64,000 nucleotides of DNA from Neomoorella stamsii (GCF_002995805.1 NZ_PVXL01000055.1:62001-126000); one strand, 5' to 3'; positions 8,029-16,669 are shown, counted from the stretch's first letter. Notes: generated by a model from the sequence alone, not told the origin. Made by a program: numbers and translations.

Positions 8029-8056
8029 TTAGCCCCGCAAAAGGAAGTGCTGGAAA

Positions 8057-10837
8057 GTGCTACCCCATACTTATGTCGTGCTGGACGTGGAAACAACCGG
8101 CCTGGACCCGGGCCGGGACCAGATCATTGAAATTGCCGCCGTCCGCCTGGAGAAAGGTCATATAACGGGCCAGTTTCACACCCTGGTCAACCCCGGCCGG
8201 CCGATACCGGCCTATATCCAGAAACTTACCGGTATTAATGACGCCATGGTCCGGGAAGCGCCCTGTTTGGCAGAAATCCTACCCGGGTTGCTGGACTTTA
8301 TAGGGGAAGCCATTCCTGCCGGTCATAATGGCAATTTTGACCTGGCCTTTTTAAACCAGGCCGTGGGTTCTACTACCTGGCACCGCCCCCTGCTGGATAC
8401 CTTAACCTTAAGCCGCATCCTCTATCCCTGCCTGCCTTCTTACCGGCTGGAGTTTTTAAGCCAAAAATTCGCCCTGGAAGTGACCGAACTTCACCGCGCC
8501 CTGGGAGATGTACTCACCACCGTCCAGCTGTTACATACCCTCTGGCGGGCTACCCTGGCCCTGGATAAAAAACTACTAACCGACCTGTTCAGGCTGGCTC
8601 CGGCAGGCCTGCAACCCTGGTTCCAGGCTGCCCTGGCCGCCGAATCCATCCCGGCAACCCCGGCAGAAGTAGCCGCTACCGGGCTCTTTGCCCTGGAGCA
8701 AACACCGGCACCACCGCCAGCACTCCCTGACTTTTGCCCGGACGAAATAGCGGCCCTCCTGGCTCCAGGGGGCCTGCTGGCCGGTAAACTCGCCGGTTAT
8801 GAATACCGCCCCCAGCAGGCAGAGATGCTCCGGGCCGTAGCTACGGCCCTGGCCGGGAACCGGTACCTTATTGTTGAAGCCGGAACAGGTACGGGTAAAT
8901 CCCTGGCCTATCTCCTGCCGGCCATTTACTGGGCCTGCCACCAGGGCAAGAGGGTAGCCATTGCCACCCATACCATCAGCCTCCAGGAACAGCTTATGAA
9001 TAAGGACCTGCCCCTGTTAAAGGATATCCTTCCTTTCACCTTCAAGGCCGCCCTGGTCAAGGGGCGCAATAACTACCTCTGCCGGCGGAAGATCAGGGAT
9101 TACCTGCATAACCCGCCACCCGGGGAAGAGGAACGCCACTTTATCCTCAGGGTACTGCGCTGGCTCAAGCTGACTACTTCCGGCGATTGGAGCGAAATGA
9201 AGCTGAAACCGGAAGAAGAAAGCTTGAAGCTCGCCCTGGCCGCCGAAAAGGACACCTGTGCCGGTAACAGCTGTCCCTTTAATGACAGCTGTTTCGTCAA
9301 TGCTGCCCGGCGGGAGGCTGAGGCGGCCAGTATCCTGGTCTTAAACCATTCCCTGCTTTTAAGTGATGTCCGCTTAAACAACCAGGTCCTGCCCGAGTAT
9401 CCCTATCTCATTATTGATGAAGCCCATCACCTGGAAGAAGCGGCCACCGAACACCTGGGCACCTCGGTCAGGCAGGCCAGTTGTGACTTTTTCCTCCACC
9501 GCCTGGGAGGGAAAGGTAGTACCTTTAGCTTTTTAGGCCGGGCCTGGAACCTCGCCCGTCGTTTAACCGGGGAAGGAAACGCCGAACTGCTACCTTTGTT
9601 AGAAGATCTGGAGGGAACAGTTGCCAGGATGCACCAGGAATGGCAGGCCTTCTGGGATGGCCTGGCGCAATTAAGTGAGGCTGCCCTGTGGGAACAGGGT
9701 AACTCCACTTTACGTTTCACGGCCCGCTTGAAGGAAACGCCGGCCTGGGACAGCCTGCTAACCATCTTTGGCCGCCTGGAGGAAACCCTGAACGGCCTGG
9801 CCGGTCGCCTGGTACGCCTGGCGGAACTGCTTTTCGCTGCCGGTGCTGAAGAAATGGCCGCTGATGCCACCAATTTGGGTAACATCTTTGCCCAGTACAG
9901 CCATGACCTGGGGGAAATTCTCGAGGCCGACCCGGAAGCATACGTTAGCTGGCTGGAAAAAAACAATGCCGGCCAGTATACCTTACGTTTGGCCCACCTG
10001 GAAGTTGGCCCCCTGCTGGCAGAACTGCTCTTTGCCCGAAAAGAAGCCGTAATTTTAACCTCGGCCACCATAACTGTTGATAATACCTTTGATTTTTACC
10101 AGCAACAGGTGGGATTAACGGCGTTACCTCCCGGGCAAATAGCTACCTGCCAGGTGGCCTCGCCCTTTGACTATCGTTCCCAGGCCCTGGTGTGTACCGT
10201 CAGGGGACTCCCCAACCCCGGCCAGCTTAATGACAGTGCTTACGCCGCAGCTATTGCGCCGGTGATAACGCAGATTTTGCCTGCCGTAGGTGGCCGCACC
10301 CTGATCCTCTGTACCTCCCACCGTTTCTTGCGCGATATGTACCACATCTTGAGCACTATGCTGGCTGGCAGTGATTATAGCGTCCTAGCCCAGGGGATTG
10401 ACGGCGGTCGTTCCCAACTCCTGGAGGAATTCCGGCAAATACCGCGGTCTGTTCTCCTGGGGGCCAACAGTTACTGGGAAGGCATCGACCTGCCCGGGGA
10501 TCTCCTGCGCTGTGTCATTATTCCCCGCCTGCCTTTCCCGTCTCCCGGCATCCCAACCCTGGCCGCCCGCACGGAACACCTGGCTGCTCAAGGAGGAAAT
10601 CCCTTTACCACTTTAAGCCTGCCCCAAGCTGTTATCCGTTTCCGCCAGGGGTTTGGTCGCCTGATCCGGAGCGCTGCCGATCGCGGTGCCTTGGTAATCC
10701 TCGACCAGCGCCTCCTCTCCCAGCGTTACGGCCGCCATTTCCTCCAGTCCCTGCCGCCGGTTACCACAGCCGAAGTGACCCCGGCCGAACTCCCTGAAAG
10801 GCTCGTAAGCTGGTTTAACCCGCCTGCCACCAGGTAA
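8057..10837 (+). CDS. dinG: DinG-type helicase fused to a DEDDh 3'-5' exonuclease
   Basis: A 926-aa protein starting at GTG. An N-terminal DnaQ-like exonuclease occupies about residues 1-170 (DVETTGLD, HNGNFDL, HRALGD motifs I-III). An XPD/DinG superfamily 2 helicase follows, with Walker A GTGTGKS near 276, DEAH near 454 and a C-terminal GSYWEGIDLPG/QGFGRLIRS half. Four cysteines (near 341, then C-x4-C-x5-C near 400-411) match the iron-sulfur ligands of E. coli DinG, so both a nuclease domain and an Fe-S helicase are predicted in one chain. A role in unwinding and trimming damaged or R-loop DNA is inferred from the family. Confidence 0.9.
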   Translation: MLPHTYVVLDVETTGLDPGRDQIIEIAAVRLEKGHITGQFHTLVNPGRPIPAYIQKLTGINDAMVREAPCLAEILPGLLDFIGEAIPAGHNGNFDLAFLNQAVGSTTWHRPLLDTLTLSRILYPCLPSYRLEFLSQKFALEVTELHRALGDVLTTVQLLHTLWRATLALDKKLLTDLFRLAPAGLQPWFQAALAAESIPATPAEVAATGLFALEQTPAPPPALPDFCPDEIAALLAPGGLLAGKLAGYEYRPQQAEMLRAVATALAGNRYLIVEAGTGTGKSLAYLLPAIYWACHQGKRVAIATHTISLQEQLMNKDLPLLKDILPFTFKAALVKGRNNYLCRRKIRDYLHNPPPGEEERHFILRVLRWLKLTTSGDWSEMKLKPEEESLKLALAAEKDTCAGNSCPFNDSCFVNAARREAEAASILVLNHSLLLSDVRLNNQVLPEYPYLIIDEAHHLEEAATEHLGTSVRQASCDFFLHRLGGKGSTFSFLGRAWNLARRLTGEGNAELLPLLEDLEGTVARMHQEWQAFWDGLAQLSEAALWEQGNSTLRFTARLKETPAWDSLLTIFGRLEETLNGLAGRLVRLAELLFAAGAEEMAADATNLGNIFAQYSHDLGEILEADPEAYVSWLEKNNAGQYTLRLAHLEVGPLLAELLFARKEAVILTSATITVDNTFDFYQQQVGLTALPPGQIATCQVASPFDYRSQALVCTVRGLPNPGQLNDSAYAAAIAPVITQILPAVGGRTLILCTSHRFLRDMYHILSTMLAGSDYSVLAQGIDGGRSQLLEEFRQIPRSVLLGANSYWEGIDLPGDLLRCVIIPRLPFPSPGIPTLAARTEHLAAQGGNPFTTLSLPQAVIRFRQGFGRLIRSAADRGALVILDQRLLSQRYGRHFLQSLPPVTTAEVTPAELPERLVSWFNPPATR

Positions 10838-10904
10838 CATGCACTTTTTGGTCGTGGCCTTAATACTATAATTAAGGAAGCAAGACCAGAGTGAGGTGAA
10901 TAGC

Positions 10905-10976
10905 ATGCGGGTTTACTTTATTCCCCTGCCGTCCTTCTTGAAACGCCTTTTAAAAAAAATTTTGCACCAGGAATGA
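10905..10976 (+). CDS. SpoVM-like sporulation micropeptide
   Basis: A 23-codon ORF with an excellent ribosome site (GAGGTGA, 5 bases before ATG). The peptide starts MRVYFIPLPSFL and continues as a basic amphipathic helix. B. subtilis SpoVM starts MKFYTIKLPKFL; the two share M-[KR]-x-Y-x-I-x-L-P-x-F-L, including Pro9, which is needed for SpoVM to recognise the curved forespore membrane. A TATAAT at 10867-10872 with a weak TTTTTG 16 bases upstream could drive it. SpoVM anchors SpoIVA coat assembly in spore formers. The host clearly sporulates (spoVB, spoVK), and the assignment rests on motif and length alone. Confidence 0.6.
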   Translation: MRVYFIPLPSFLKRLLKKILHQE

Positions 10977-11052
10977 GGGGGTAACCTCTCTTCTTTTTTA
11001 GCATAAAAGGCCGGTCCCACCATTACAATTAACCATGGGGGTGGGATTGAGA

Positions 11053-11520
11053 ATGCGGGCTTGTAAATATTTCGCCTGGGGTTTAATTCTGGGAATAGTG
11101 CTGACCTGGGGGTGGTTTTCCTTTAGCGAAAAAAACAAAGCAGAGCCTGCCCTGCCGGCCCTGGCTCCGGCCAGTCAACAGCAGGCACCCTTTGCTATTA
11201 TTTATAAGTTTTACCAGGCCCTAGCCACAGGAAGGGAGGACCAGCTTTCCCTCCTGGTTACCCCGGAATTGCTAATAACGCTGCAAAAAAATCAATTTCT
11301 ACAAAAGTGGCAGCAACGCCGCCAGCAGGATCCTTCCCTGCGATTCGTTTTTTTCCTGATCAAAGAACAGGAGGTTGATCTTAAAACCGGGACTGCCCGG
11401 GCCCGGGGAAGCGCCGAGTGGGTATCAGCCCGGCAGGGTACCCTTTCCGTTCCCCAGACTATTATCATTTTAAACGACCAAGGTAAATGGAAAATAAAAG
11501 ATATCAAAGAGCAGGGATAA
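11053..11520 (+). CDS. Membrane-anchored protein of unknown function
   Basis: 155 aa from the ATG at 11053, which has GGGGGTGGG at good spacing; an ATG at 11035 is possible. A single N-terminal membrane anchor (YFAWGLILGIVLTWGWFSF) is followed by an Ala/Pro linker and an exported domain. That domain begins IIYKFYQALATGREDQLSLL and ends TIIILNDQGKWKIKDI, a pattern seen in NTF2-like/DUF4878-type lipoprotein-like domains. No catalytic residues are evident. It is followed 2 bases later by a 48-aa membrane protein, so the two probably form an operon. Confidence 0.6.
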   Translation: MRACKYFAWGLILGIVLTWGWFSFSEKNKAEPALPALAPASQQQAPFAIIYKFYQALATGREDQLSLLVTPELLITLQKNQFLQKWQQRRQQDPSLRFVFFLIKEQEVDLKTGTARARGSAEWVSARQGTLSVPQTIIILNDQGKWKIKDIKEQG

Positions 11521-11522
11521 AA

Positions 11523-11669
11523 ATGAGCATTAAAGAATCCAAAGAAAAACAGGCCCGGTGGCCTGGCAGTTTTACTCCCCGTGAGGGCCTGCGTTTTCGC
11601 CTGATCTTTGGCCTTTTCCTCCTGGCAGGAGGGTTCTTCTGCTGGTTACTGGTAGCTTTAAGGCATTAA
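11523..11669 (+). CDS. Small single-pass membrane protein
   Basis: 48 aa from the ATG at 11523, directly after the upstream stop. Residues 1-25 are charged and basic; residues 27-46 (LIFGLFLLAGGFFCWLLVAL) form one membrane helix, giving a cytoplasmic N-terminus by the positive-inside rule. I do not recognise a family. Its stop codon is 2 bases from the stop of the convergent membrane-protein gene. Confidence 0.5.
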   Translation: MSIKESKEKQARWPGSFTPREGLRFRLIFGLFLLAGGFFCWLLVALRH

Positions 11670-11670
11670 A

Positions 11671-12030
11671 TTAACGGCCAGTCATACCGGCCACCCCGCC
11701 CATGGCCCCGGCCAGGAGACAGAGCCCCATCTTCTGGCCGGTAGCTCCCAGGGCCAGGGGCCCGCCGCTCCAGCCCATGGCCAGGGTGACTGCGAAAAAG
11801 AGCAGGCCTACAGTTAAGCCCTGGACAAGTCCCCTGGCCGTGGCTATCCTTGCCGCCTGCAGGCCCCCAAAAAAGACGGCCAGGGCCACGATAATACTGG
11901 CCAGCAGGGGTAGCAGGCCCTCGGAAAGGGGGGTAAAATACAGCAGTAACCCCAGCAAGGTGGCCATACCCAGGCCGGCTAACATGGCATAAAGTAACCC
12001 TGTCAAAACAGCCCGCAGCAAAATTTCCAC
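11671..12030 (-). CDS. TIGR04086-type membrane protein
   Basis: A 119-aa protein with four predicted membrane helices and many Gly/Ala, of the kind named TIGR04086/YrzE in Firmicutes. Segments GLLYAMLAGLGMATLLG and GLCLLAGAMGGVAGM are typical of the family. The function is unknown. A GTG start follows GAGGTTCGGGG. It is transcribed away from the dehydratase-activase operon. Confidence 0.65.
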   Translation of the reverse strand: MEILLRAVLTGLLYAMLAGLGMATLLGLLLYFTPLSEGLLPLLASIIVALAVFFGGLQAARIATARGLVQGLTVGLLFFAVTLAMGWSGGPLALGATGQKMGLCLLAGAMGGVAGMTGR

Positions 12031-12080
12031 CCCCGAACCTCATTCTTGTCTCACCTAAACCCTATGCCGGCCCGCTAGAG

Positions 12081-12118
12081 AAAATACCTGCTTCTTTATA
12101 AACCCGGCAGGTATTTTT
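12081..12118 (+). terminator. Terminator-like hairpin in the leader of the dehydratase-activase operon
   Basis: AAAATACCTGC (12081-12091) pairs perfectly with GCAGGTATTTT (12107-12117) around a 15-base loop, ending in a T-run. It lies between divergent genes, 50 bases before the first start of the plus-strand operon, where an end-of-gene terminator is not expected. A transcription attenuator is one reading; it could also block antisense read-through. Confidence 0.5.
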
Positions 12119-12168
12119 AAATGGACGTCGAAATCTAGGAAGGACAGTTCAGCAGGAGGAAGAAATCT

Positions 12169-13155
12169 TTGGCGTTACATATTGGCTTCCCGAGAGCCTT
12201 GATTTATTACAGCCATTTTCCCTTCTGGCAGGCCTATTTTAACCGTTTGGGAATCGAAATTGTCACGTCACCCCTGACTACCAAGGCTATCCTGGATGAC
12301 GGCGCCCGCGAAGCAGTCGCCGATGCCTGTATTCCTATTAAGCTCTACCACGGTCATGTCCTGACCCTTAAAGATAAAGTTGATGCCATCTTTATCCCGC
12401 GTATGGTAAGAACAAATAAGCGCGCCACTTTTTGTCCCAAATTTTTGGGTTTACCGGATATGGTGCGGGCTACCCTGGCCCATCTGCCCCCCATCATCGA
12501 TCTCCAGGTCGATGCGGGCCGGGGTTTATGGGGTTTATGGCCGACCTGCCGGGGCCTGGCCGAACTGCTGGGCTGTAGCCTGTGGCGGGCCTGGTCTGCC
12601 TACCGGGAAGGGAGGCACCACCAGCATGCCTACCAGAAATTGCTCCTGGCAGGTTACCTACCCCTCCAGGCCATGGCCAAACTACGGGGCGAGGCAGTAG
12701 AAGCTCCAGCCAGGGAACCAGGAGCCCTGAACCTGGCCGTCCTGGGCTATCCCTACCAGGTTTATGATCAATATATCAGCCTGGATATCATTGGCAAGTT
12801 AAAAAAGATGGGCGTTAATGTCTGGACCATGGAAATGGTCCACCCGGCCCGGCTTTACCGGTTGAGCAGCCGCCTTCCCAAGCGCCTTTTCTGGCATTTT
12901 TCCAACCTGGTGCTGGGAGCCACCTATCATTATCTCCAGCAGGGAAATATAGACGGAATCATTCATGTCACTGCCTTCGGTTGTGGCCCCGATGCCATGG
13001 TGGATAAGATTATGGAACTGGACATCCGTAAGTTAAGCCGGGGGCAATTACCCTTTATGTCGGTGAGCATCGATGAGCAAACGGGTGATGCCGGCATAAC
13101 CACCCGCCTGGAAGCCTTCGTCGATATGCTGCATCAGAGGAGAGGGAACAGGTGA
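12169..13155 (+). CDS. Acyl-CoA dehydratase activase-related protein (DUF2229), first half
   Basis: 328 aa; the TTG start follows GCAGGAGGAAG. HIGFPRALIYYSHFPFWQAYF, DACIPIKLYHGHV, a Cys in RATFCPKFLGLPD and HVTAFGCGPDAMV mark the DUF2229 family, which is related to the beta/D subunits of 2-hydroxyacyl-CoA dehydratases. Conserved Cys at about residues 52, 90 and 271 could ligate Fe-S. It ends in SIDEQTGDAGITTRLEAFVD, a block repeated at the end of the next gene. The genes overlap by 4 bases. In relatives these modules are often fused with the activase into one very large protein; here they are separate. The substrate is unknown. Confidence 0.75.
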   Translation: MALHIGFPRALIYYSHFPFWQAYFNRLGIEIVTSPLTTKAILDDGAREAVADACIPIKLYHGHVLTLKDKVDAIFIPRMVRTNKRATFCPKFLGLPDMVRATLAHLPPIIDLQVDAGRGLWGLWPTCRGLAELLGCSLWRAWSAYREGRHHQHAYQKLLLAGYLPLQAMAKLRGEAVEAPAREPGALNLAVLGYPYQVYDQYISLDIIGKLKKMGVNVWTMEMVHPARLYRLSSRLPKRLFWHFSNLVLGATYHYLQQGNIDGIIHVTAFGCGPDAMVDKIMELDIRKLSRGQLPFMSVSIDEQTGDAGITTRLEAFVDMLHQRRGNR

Positions 13156-14264
13156 AAAAGGTTTCCTTTGCCCATATGGGGTATTCCTACCTGGGTTTCA
13201 AACAGCTGGTAGAAGATATGGGCTTCGAAGCCGTCGTCCCACCCAGCCCCAGCCCCGCCACCCTGGACCGGGGCGTTACGTATGCCCCAGAATATGCCTG
13301 TATCCCCTTTAAAATGGTCCTGGGTACCTACCTGGAAGTCCTGGAACGGGGGGCGGAGATGATTATTACCTCCGGGGGGGTGGGACCCTGCCGGGCCGGC
13401 CTGTACGGCATGATGCATGAAAGGATTTTACGTAACCTGGGATTTAACTTTGAAATCTTTATTTTTGACCCTCCCCTGACGGGGCTCTGGCCCTTCTTTA
13501 TTAAATTAAGGCGCGTACTCAAGGCAGCCGGCCTTTCCTGGCTGGCCTTTGTTGATGTCGTCCGCCGCGCCTGGGCCAAGTTAAAGCTCCTGGATGAACT
13601 GGAACAGCTAGCTACCAGCATCCGCCCCTATGAATTAAAACGCGGGGAAACTACCCGTACCTTCCATAGCTGTCTTAAAATCGTCGACCAGGCCCGCACC
13701 CTGCAAGAATTAGCTGCCGCCCGGGAAGAATGCCGGCAGCTTTTACAAAATATTCCCCGGGATACCGGCCGCCGCCCCCTCAAGGTGGGTATTGTGGGGG
13801 AAATTTACGTCCTGCTGGAGCCTTTTATGAACCTGGAAATAGAAAAAACCCTGGGGGAGATGGGGGTCGTTACTCACCGTTCTATTTACCTGACCCAGTA
13901 CACGGCCACCGACGTTCTGGCCCGCGGTGCCCAGGACGTACGCCAGCTGGCCCACCCTTATCTAAATCAATTTGTCGGCGGCCATGGCCAGAATAGCGTT
14001 GGCGAAACCATCCTTTACGCCCGGAATGGTTTTGACGGTGTCATCCAGCTGTCTCCCTTTACCTGTATTCCTGAAATAGTAGCCAAAAGTATTTTGCCGC
14101 GAGTTAGCCGGGACTTGGGCATCCCCATTTTAAGCCTGACCATTGACGAACAGACCGGCCGGGCCGGGGTAGAGACCAGGCTGGAAGCCTTTGTCGATCT
14201 TTTGCGCCAGCGGCGCGAGCAAATGGAGGCCAGGAGTAATGCAGCCCTGTTACCTGGGTATTGA
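13152..14264 (+). CDS. 2-hydroxyacyl-CoA dehydratase D-component-like protein (DUF2229), second half
   Basis: 370 aa, GTG start overlapping the previous stop. It shares architecture with its neighbour: YAPEYACIPFKMVLG, SGGVGPCRAGLYGMMHE, SPFTCIPEIVAK, and the closing block SLTIDEQTGRAGVETRLEAFVDLL. Cys at about 41, 82 and 304 are candidates for an Fe-S or double-cubane cluster, as in dehydratase-related proteins partnered with an ATP-driven activase. It overlaps the activase gene by 26 bases, implying coupled expression and complex formation. Whether it dehydrates an acyl-CoA or reduces another small molecule is not known. Confidence 0.75.
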   Translation: MKKVSFAHMGYSYLGFKQLVEDMGFEAVVPPSPSPATLDRGVTYAPEYACIPFKMVLGTYLEVLERGAEMIITSGGVGPCRAGLYGMMHERILRNLGFNFEIFIFDPPLTGLWPFFIKLRRVLKAAGLSWLAFVDVVRRAWAKLKLLDELEQLATSIRPYELKRGETTRTFHSCLKIVDQARTLQELAAAREECRQLLQNIPRDTGRRPLKVGIVGEIYVLLEPFMNLEIEKTLGEMGVVTHRSIYLTQYTATDVLARGAQDVRQLAHPYLNQFVGGHGQNSVGETILYARNGFDGVIQLSPFTCIPEIVAKSILPRVSRDLGIPILSLTIDEQTGRAGVETRLEAFVDLLRQRREQMEARSNAALLPGY

Positions 14265-15201
14265 TGTCGGTTCCGTCAGTACCAACGTTGTTGTCATTAC
14301 CGCTGCAGGAGAAGTATTAAGCAGCCTGTACATACGTACCCACGGCCAGCCCATCCAGGCCGTGAAAGAGGGCCTCCGCCGGGTGAAGGCCACCCTGCCA
14401 GGAGACGTGATCATCGCCGGGGCCGGTACCACCGGCAGCGGCCGCTATCTTGCCGGGGCCATTATCGGCGCTGATATTGTTAAAAATGAGATCACAGCCC
14501 ATGCCGTGGCCGCCCGCCTGGAAGTGCCGGAGGTCCAGACCATCCTGGAAATCGGCGGCCAGGACTCCAAGATTATCATTCTCCGCCAGGGGGTAGTTAT
14601 CGATTTTGCCATGAACACCGTCTGTGCCGCCGGGACGGGTTCTTTCCTGGATCAACAGGCCGCCCGTTTAGGGATTCCTATTGAAAACTTCGGCGAACTG
14701 GCTTTAAAGGCCCGGCATCCCGTACGCATTGCCGGCCGCTGCACCGTGTTTGCCGAATCCGATATGATTCATAAACAGCAAATGGGGCACAATATAGAAG
14801 ATATTATCGGCGGCCTCTGTGAGGCCCTGGTCCGTAACTACTTAAATAACGTCGCCAAGGGCAAAGAGATACTCGCCCCCATCGTCTTCCAGGGGGGAGT
14901 GGCGGCCAACGCCGGTATCCGGGCCGCCTTCAGTAAAGCCTTGCAACAGGAAATTATCGTGCCCCGCCACTTTGCCGTTATGGGGGCCCTGGGCGCCGCC
15001 CTCCTGGCTCGAGATTATGTTAACAATAACCGGGAAACTAAATTTAAAGGTTTCGAAGTAGCCGAAGAAGATTTCCGGGCCCGCAGTTTTACCTGCCAGG
15101 GGTGTTCAAACCTGTGTGAAATTGTTAATATAGAAGAAGAAGGTAGTATAATTGCCCGCTGGGGCAGCCGCTGTGGCAAATGGGATACCCTTGGTGAATA
15201 G
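14239..15201 (+). CDS. Acyl-CoA dehydratase activase (HgdC/BadF ATPase family)
   Basis: 320 aa from the ATG at 14239, which has GGAGGCCAGGAG upstream. It is an ASKHA-fold ATPase: YLGIDVGSVSTNVV (phosphate 1), GAGTTGSGR, EIGGQDSKII, then CAAGTGSFLDQQAARL; Cys in NTVCAAGTG and GRCTVFAESD correspond to the cluster ligands at the dimer interface of HgdC. A C-terminal Cys-rich tail (CQGCSNLCEI ... RCGKW) is extra. Such proteins couple ATP hydrolysis to low-potential electron injection into a partner, here most likely the two preceding products. Confidence 0.88.
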   Translation: MQPCYLGIDVGSVSTNVVVITAAGEVLSSLYIRTHGQPIQAVKEGLRRVKATLPGDVIIAGAGTTGSGRYLAGAIIGADIVKNEITAHAVAARLEVPEVQTILEIGGQDSKIIILRQGVVIDFAMNTVCAAGTGSFLDQQAARLGIPIENFGELALKARHPVRIAGRCTVFAESDMIHKQQMGHNIEDIIGGLCEALVRNYLNNVAKGKEILAPIVFQGGVAANAGIRAAFSKALQQEIIVPRHFAVMGALGAALLARDYVNNNRETKFKGFEVAEEDFRARSFTCQGCSNLCEIVNIEEEGSIIARWGSRCGKWDTLGE

Positions 15202-15218
15202 GAAAGGAGTGGAGAGGC

Positions 15219-16184
15219 TTGCGCGAAAGTACCTTTTCTTTCTGGGAGGATACCGAGTTTAACGCTTTACCAGGTAAACCCCTGGCGGCAGCTGACAACG
15301 CTTACCAGGGCCGGGCCGGGGAGGAAGAGAGCTGGTTCTGGGAAGCCAGCAGTGGTGATGGTACCTACCTGAACGTTTTCTTTGCCGTCTACGGGGAGGA
15401 AGGGAAAGCCCGTCTCCTCCTGGCCCAACCGGGTAAAGAAGTGATTATCCGGGAAGTCGCTGCCCCTTTTACGGCCGCCACCGATCGCCTCAATGTCCAA
15501 ATGGCCGGTAATCGTATCTACCAGGAAGGAAACCTTTTCCGCCTGGAATGGCGATCAGAGGAGCCGATACTGGAGTTAGAGTATGAACCCCACCTGCCTG
15601 GCTGGCAACCGGGCCACGGCCGGATTAACTATGGCGAGAAGGGTGATAAATACCTGTTCTGGTCCGTACCGGTACCTCGAGCCCGGATCAGTGGCAAGAT
15701 AGTCCTGGCAGGACAAGAGGAGAGCTTTAGCGGCCAGGGCTATATTGATCACCGCCGTTATAATTTCCCTTTACCCCGGACCTTAGGGGGCGCCATCCTG
15801 GGGCGTTATTATACCGATGCCTATACCCTCCTGTGGGCCGACTTCTGGGGCAACCTCCTTTACAGTGGTGAACACGTAACTGCCCTTTACCTGGCTCGCG
15901 AGGAGGAAATCCTGGCTGCCACCGGCAACCTGGAAGTGCAGGTCTTTGACCGGCAAACCAAGGGTGGCTTGAGCTATCCTGCCGAAGTGTCCCTGCAGGC
16001 CGGTACTACACCCCTCATCAGGCTGGATATTAAAGAAACAACAGCTTTGGGCCCGCGATTAGTCACCACCATGGGTGCTCAAGGTCTCTACTGCCACTTC
16101 AACGGGCAGCTAAAGCTGGCCACCCGGCCGGAAGAGGAAGTTACCGGGCAGGGGTTTATGGAAACCTTAATGGCCAGGGATTAA
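15219..16184 (+). CDS. CrtC/AttH-like lipocalin-fold protein
   Basis: 321 aa; the TTG start follows GGAAAGGAGTGG. The GQGYIDHRRYN motif at about residues 171-181 and the two-barrel pattern (beta-rich, WFWEASSGDGTYLNVFF early, LLWADFWGNLLY later) resemble the hydroxyneurosporene synthase / AttH family. True CrtC hydrates carotenoids in phototrophs; no carotenoid gene is present, so a carotenoid role is unlikely. No signal peptide is seen. It follows the activase by 17 bases, so it may act on the same unknown metabolite. Confidence 0.6.
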   Translation: MRESTFSFWEDTEFNALPGKPLAAADNAYQGRAGEEESWFWEASSGDGTYLNVFFAVYGEEGKARLLLAQPGKEVIIREVAAPFTAATDRLNVQMAGNRIYQEGNLFRLEWRSEEPILELEYEPHLPGWQPGHGRINYGEKGDKYLFWSVPVPRARISGKIVLAGQEESFSGQGYIDHRRYNFPLPRTLGGAILGRYYTDAYTLLWADFWGNLLYSGEHVTALYLAREEEILAATGNLEVQVFDRQTKGGLSYPAEVSLQAGTTPLIRLDIKETTALGPRLVTTMGAQGLYCHFNGQLKLATRPEEEVTGQGFMETLMARD

Positions 16185-16669
16185 TGGATACAGGTGTTAT
16201 TATGGAAAATACCTTCAACGCCATCTGTCAAAAGCTCCACCAGCTGGATTATAAGGTAACCCCCCAGCGCCAGGTAATCCTCAAGGCCTTCCTGGAGAAT
16301 TCGGCCGAGCATTTGAGTGCCGAAGAGGTATATAATATAGTCAAGGAACGGTACCCCGATATTGGCCTAGCTACCGTTTACCGCACCCTAGATCTCCTGG
16401 CCGAACTAGATATTTTACAGAAAATCAATTTTGGTGATGGCCGCACCCGTTATGAACTGGACCAGCACGAGACCCACTACCATCATCACATGATCTGCCT
16501 GGGCTGCGGCCGGGTGCAGGAGTTTGATGATGACCTGCTGGAATCCCTGGAAAAACTTTTAACCCAGCAGACCGGTTTCCACATCACCGATCACCAGCTA
16601 AAATTTTTCGGATACTGTCGCGAATGCGCCGCCAAAGACCAGGGGAAGTCGGGTGGTGACGCTATTTGA
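16184..16669 (+). CDS. Fur family transcriptional regulator
   Basis: 161 aa (155 if the ATG at 16202 is used). A winged helix at the N-terminus (KVTPQRQVILKAFLEN, then IGLATVYRTLDLLAEL for DNA recognition) is followed by the metal domain with the HETHYHHHMIC region, CLGC, and a C-terminal CREC for structural zinc. It belongs to the Fur/PerR/Zur group; the His-rich sensor site does not let me choose between iron, zinc and peroxide. Its start overlaps the upstream stop (TAATG), so it is probably read with the CrtC-like gene. Confidence 0.88.
   Translation: MDTGVIMENTFNAICQKLHQLDYKVTPQRQVILKAFLENSAEHLSAEEVYNIVKERYPDIGLATVYRTLDLLAELDILQKINFGDGRTRYELDQHETHYHHHMICLGCGRVQEFDDDLLESLEKLLTQQTGFHITDHQLKFFGYCRECAAKDQGKSGGDAI

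Noticed and set aside
8024-8038. GGGCTAATTAGCCC as a terminator after the BCCP gene
   Set aside because: Five-base arms and no T-run, and the dinG start is 20 bases on.
15219-16184. Carotenoid hydratase (crtC)
   Set aside because: The GQGYIDH pattern fits the wider CrtC/AttH fold, but there are no carotenoid genes nearby and the host appears non-phototrophic, so the symbol crtC was not used.
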